Positions 5,137 to 6,843 of a DNA stretch of 6,843 nucleotides are shown here, piece by piece. The stretch lies in assembly GCA_964405825.1 (NCBI GenBank), contig CAYOPI010000103.1, forward strand, positions 1 to 6,843. The letters are read 5' to 3'. The notes under the pieces were generated by a model. That model had not been told where the DNA came from, did not search any database, and worked only from the letters and a program-made list of their open reading frames with translations. How positions within the stretch are numbered: position 1 is the stretch's first letter; each line of letters starts with the position of its first letter. Origin of the DNA: JBHJGM01 sp964405825. Its GTDB lineage: Bacteria; Verrucomicrobiota; Verrucomicrobiia; Opitutales; JBHJGM01. Position numbers and translations under genes: made by a program.

Positions 5137-6843
5137 TGGACGCGGCGATCGAGATTGAGGGGGTGTACAAGAAGTTCGTGCGGCAGGCCGACCGGCACCG
5201 CAACTATCTGCTGCGTGATCTGCTGCGGGAGGTGAGCGGGCTGCGGCGGGACAGTTACCGGCTGCGCAAGGACGAGTTCTGGGCGGTTGAGGATGTGTCG
5301 CTGCGGGTGGAGCCCGGGCAGTCGCTGGCGCTGCTGGGCCGCAACGGCGCGGGTAAGAGCACGTTGCTCAAGCTGGTGGCAGGGTTGCTCAAGCCGGACG
5401 CCGGGCGCATCACCATTCGTGGGCGGATGCAGTCGCTGATCAATCTGGGAACGGGCTTCAACGCGCGGCTGAGCGGGCGGGAGAACATCCTCAACGCCGG
5501 CGCGGTGCAGGGTTTTTCAACGCGGCAGATGAAGCGCATCGAAGCGGCAGTGATCGACTTTGCCGAGATTGAGGCGTTCATCGAAAACCCGGTGCACACG
5601 TACAGCTCGGGGATGCGGGCGCGGCTGGGCTATGCGATCGCGGTGCACCTGGAGCCGGACATTCTGTTGCTGGACGAGGTGCTGGCGGTGGGCGACTTTC
5701 TCTTTCAGAACAAGTGCCACCAGAAGATGCAGGAGCTGCGCGGGCGCGGGGTAACCACGGTGACAGTGTCTCACTCCCACGCACGCCTGATGCAGTCCTG
5801 CGAGAAGGCCGCGTGGATTGAGCGAGGGCGGCTGCGGGCCTATGGCGTGACGCGCGACGTCGTGCACAGCTACCTGGAAACGACGACGGCGGAGGCGGGG
5901 CTGAGCGTTGACGCGGCGAAGATGCCGGATGCGGACGAGCCCTATGGCATGACCTATCAGGAGGACGCGCGCGTGAGCGAGGTGCGGGTCGAAACCCTGG
6001 ATGCGCGCCCGGCCGAGTCGCGGACGCTGGGGGAGGACGACGCGCTGGACCTGGAGTTTTCGTTCACGTTGCTGCGCCCGGTCACGCGGCTGGCGTTGAG
6101 CTGGGTGTTGTTCGAGCAGACGGGCACGCGGCTGGCGCTGGTCTCCAATCGCGACCGGGAGGAGTTGCCACCGTCGGCAGCGGGCGTGTGCCGCGGGCGT
6201 TTCAGTCTGCCCCGCCTGGGTCTGGCCCCGGCCCAAGTCGCGGGCAGCCTGGCCGAGGCCGATGCGAAGCGCCCGGCTGGCGAGCTGCGCGGCCCGGAGG
6301 CCGACCTCTCCATCGAGATCGACGGTGCCTTCGAGACCGCCGAGCGCGTCGCCCGCGTCCCGCTGATCGAGGGTGCCGATGGCCTCACCGTCCGCCTGGG
6401 AGACGTGGCCGAGGTGCGGCAAGGTTGGCGCGAGCCCGCCGAGACCCACGCCCTCAACAATGGCCAGCGGACGATCTTGGTGGCGGCCCGCGTGCGCGAC
6501 GATATCCGCGTAGACCAGTGGCCCGACCAGGCCCAGGCGCTGGTGGCCGACTTTGCCGAGAGACACGGCCACGGTGGCCTGGCCATCGAGACGATCTTCG
6601 TCCAGAACACCTACACGAGCGACCGGCTCGGCTCGCTGGCCTCGAATCTCCTGCTGGGGGCGGCGGTCGTGGTGGCGGTCGTGTTCCTCTCGATGGGATG
6701 GCGATCGGCCATCCTCGTCGGCCTGGCGCTGCCGTTGACGGCGGCCTTTACGCTGGCGGTCGTCAACGCGATGGGCGGCAAGCTCCACCAGATGTCCATC
6801 TTTGGGATGATCATCGCGCTGGGCCTGCTGATCGATACGGCCA
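5136..6843 (+). CDS. wzt: Wzt-like polysaccharide ABC exporter ATPase, joined in frame to part of an RND permease; open at the window end
   Basis: The frame runs 569 codons without a stop. Residues 1 to about 250 are a complete ABC ATPase: Walker A GRNGAGKST (68-76), signature YSSGM (156-160), Walker B ILLLDE (176-181) and switch histidine H213. LINLGTGFN (101-109) stands where polysaccharide exporters have their Q-loop region. Residues about 278-360 look like the start of the Wzt C-terminal beta-sandwich that recognises the glycan end, up to FSLPRLGLAP. From about 361-366 the protein becomes RND permease (separate entry). A Wzt protein normally ends after its own C-terminal domain, so this product is truncated and chimeric. 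The ATG overlaps the permease stop (ATGA), with AAAGG at 5121-5125 ten bases upstream. The ATPase call is secure; the fusion as a natural protein is doubtful. Confidence 0.85.
   Translation, partial: MDAAIEIEGVYKKFVRQADRHRNYLLRDLLREVSGLRRDSYRLRKDEFWAVEDVSLRVEPGQSLALLGRNGAGKSTLLKLVAGLLKPDAGRITIRGRMQSLINLGTGFNARLSGRENILNAGAVQGFSTRQMKRIEAAVIDFAEIEAFIENPVHTYSSGMRARLGYAIAVHLEPDILLLDEVLAVGDFLFQNKCHQKMQELRGRGVTTVTVSHSHARLMQSCEKAAWIERGRLRAYGVTRDVVHSYLETTTAEAGLSVDAAKMPDADEPYGMTYQEDARVSEVRVETLDARPAESRTLGEDDALDLEFSFTLLRPVTRLALSWVLFEQTGTRLALVSNRDREELPPSAAGVCRGRFSLPRLGLAPAQVAGSLAEADAKRPAGELRGPEADLSIEIDGAFETAERVARVPLIEGADGLTVRLGDVAEVRQGWREPAETHALNNGQRTILVAARVRDDIRVDQWPDQAQALVADFAERHGHGGLAIETIFVQNTYTSDRLGSLASNLLLGAAVVVAVVFLSMGWRSAILVGLALPLTAAFTLAVVNAMGGKLHQMSIFGMIIALGLLIDTA
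6211..6232 (+). other. Chimeric junction between the Wzt and RND sequences
   Basis: Residues 359-366 of the frame (PRLGLAPA) are where two unrelated families meet. Wzt-type C-terminal domains plausibly read ...LPRLxLAPG..., and RND porter domains plausibly read ...LGLxPAQV.... The shared LGL-P allows a short DNA match of at most about 16 bases around CTGGGTCTGGCCCC (6216-6229). Codon choice changes at this point. The exact crossover cannot be fixed without relatives of each half. Confidence 0.7.
6216..6843 (+). pseudogene. Internal fragment of an RND-family efflux permease (AcrB/HAE-like)
   Basis: Residues about 361-569 of the open frame match the middle of an RND pump subunit, a proton-driven exporter of the inner membrane. 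They cover the second porter subdomain (LGLAPAQVAG, SIEIDGAFET at 392-401, then VRLGDVAEVRQG at 419-430, the equivalent of AcrB VRLKDVAKVELG). Next come TM2 (about 501-519), TM3 (about 523-544) and the start of TM4 with FGMIIALGLLID (556-567). In AcrB numbering this is roughly 190-408. TM1, the first porter subdomain and any start codon are missing on the left; the window ends on the right. The second of the two TM4 aspartates of AcrB (GLLVDD) is threonine here (D567, T568). The fragment is probably part of a full gene elsewhere in this or another genome. Confidence 0.85.

Noticed and set aside
5517..6788. Minus-strand frame of 423 codons opposite the ABC/RND frame
   Set aside because: It spans the chimeric junction antisense to two recognised protein families and translates to Arg/Gln/His-rich low-information sequence.
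5136..6843. A new hybrid ABC-RND efflux machine
   Set aside because: Both halves are cut inside domains, the RND half lacks TM1 and part of the porter, and base bias changes at the join. A chimeric join is far simpler; reported as an anomaly, not a system.
1..6843. CRISPR array, toxin-antitoxin pair or phage-defence genes
   Set aside because: No regularly spaced repeats and no matching domains were seen on either strand.

Overview
The window is high-GC bacterial DNA from a Gram-negative organism. It holds a class II tRNA-Leu with encoded CCA, a Wzm/Wzt-type polysaccharide exporter, an exported formylglycine-type sulfatase and a GbsR-like regulator. The exported sulfatase together with the GbsR regulator and exporter recalls Verrucomicrobiota (Opitutae-like) or Planctomycetota, but no marker here settles the phylum.

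Layout. Positions 1-68 are the 3' part of a tRNA-Leu(CAA) cut by the window edge. A MarC-family membrane protein follows (150-764, +), meeting a yeast-Fcy1-type cytosine deaminase (774-1223, -) tail to tail with 9 bases between the stop codons. Positions 1224-1585 are mostly non-coding, with one doubtful small ORF and two stem-loops. A sulfatase with a signal peptide fills 1586-3469 (-). It is preceded by a strong sigma70-like promoter placed so that the mRNA may be leaderless from a GTG codon. A divergent intergenic region (3470-3724) separates it from a plus-strand operon: GbsR/MarR-type regulator (3725-4285), Wzm-like ABC-2 permease (4282-5136) and Wzt-like ATPase (from 5136). Stop and start codons overlap at both joints (GTGA and ATGA), so the three are probably co-transcribed and translationally coupled, and the regulator may control export of a surface polysaccharide.

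The main anomaly is at the right end. The Wzt frame does not stop. Around 6211-6232, in the middle of its C-terminal substrate-binding domain, it passes in frame into the middle of an RND efflux permease (porter domain, then TM2-TM4) and runs off the window. Both partners are truncated inside domains, and codon choice and G/C strand bias change at the same place. A chimeric assembly join or a recombination scar explains this better than a working fusion. I see no convincing undescribed system; the other observations are modest.
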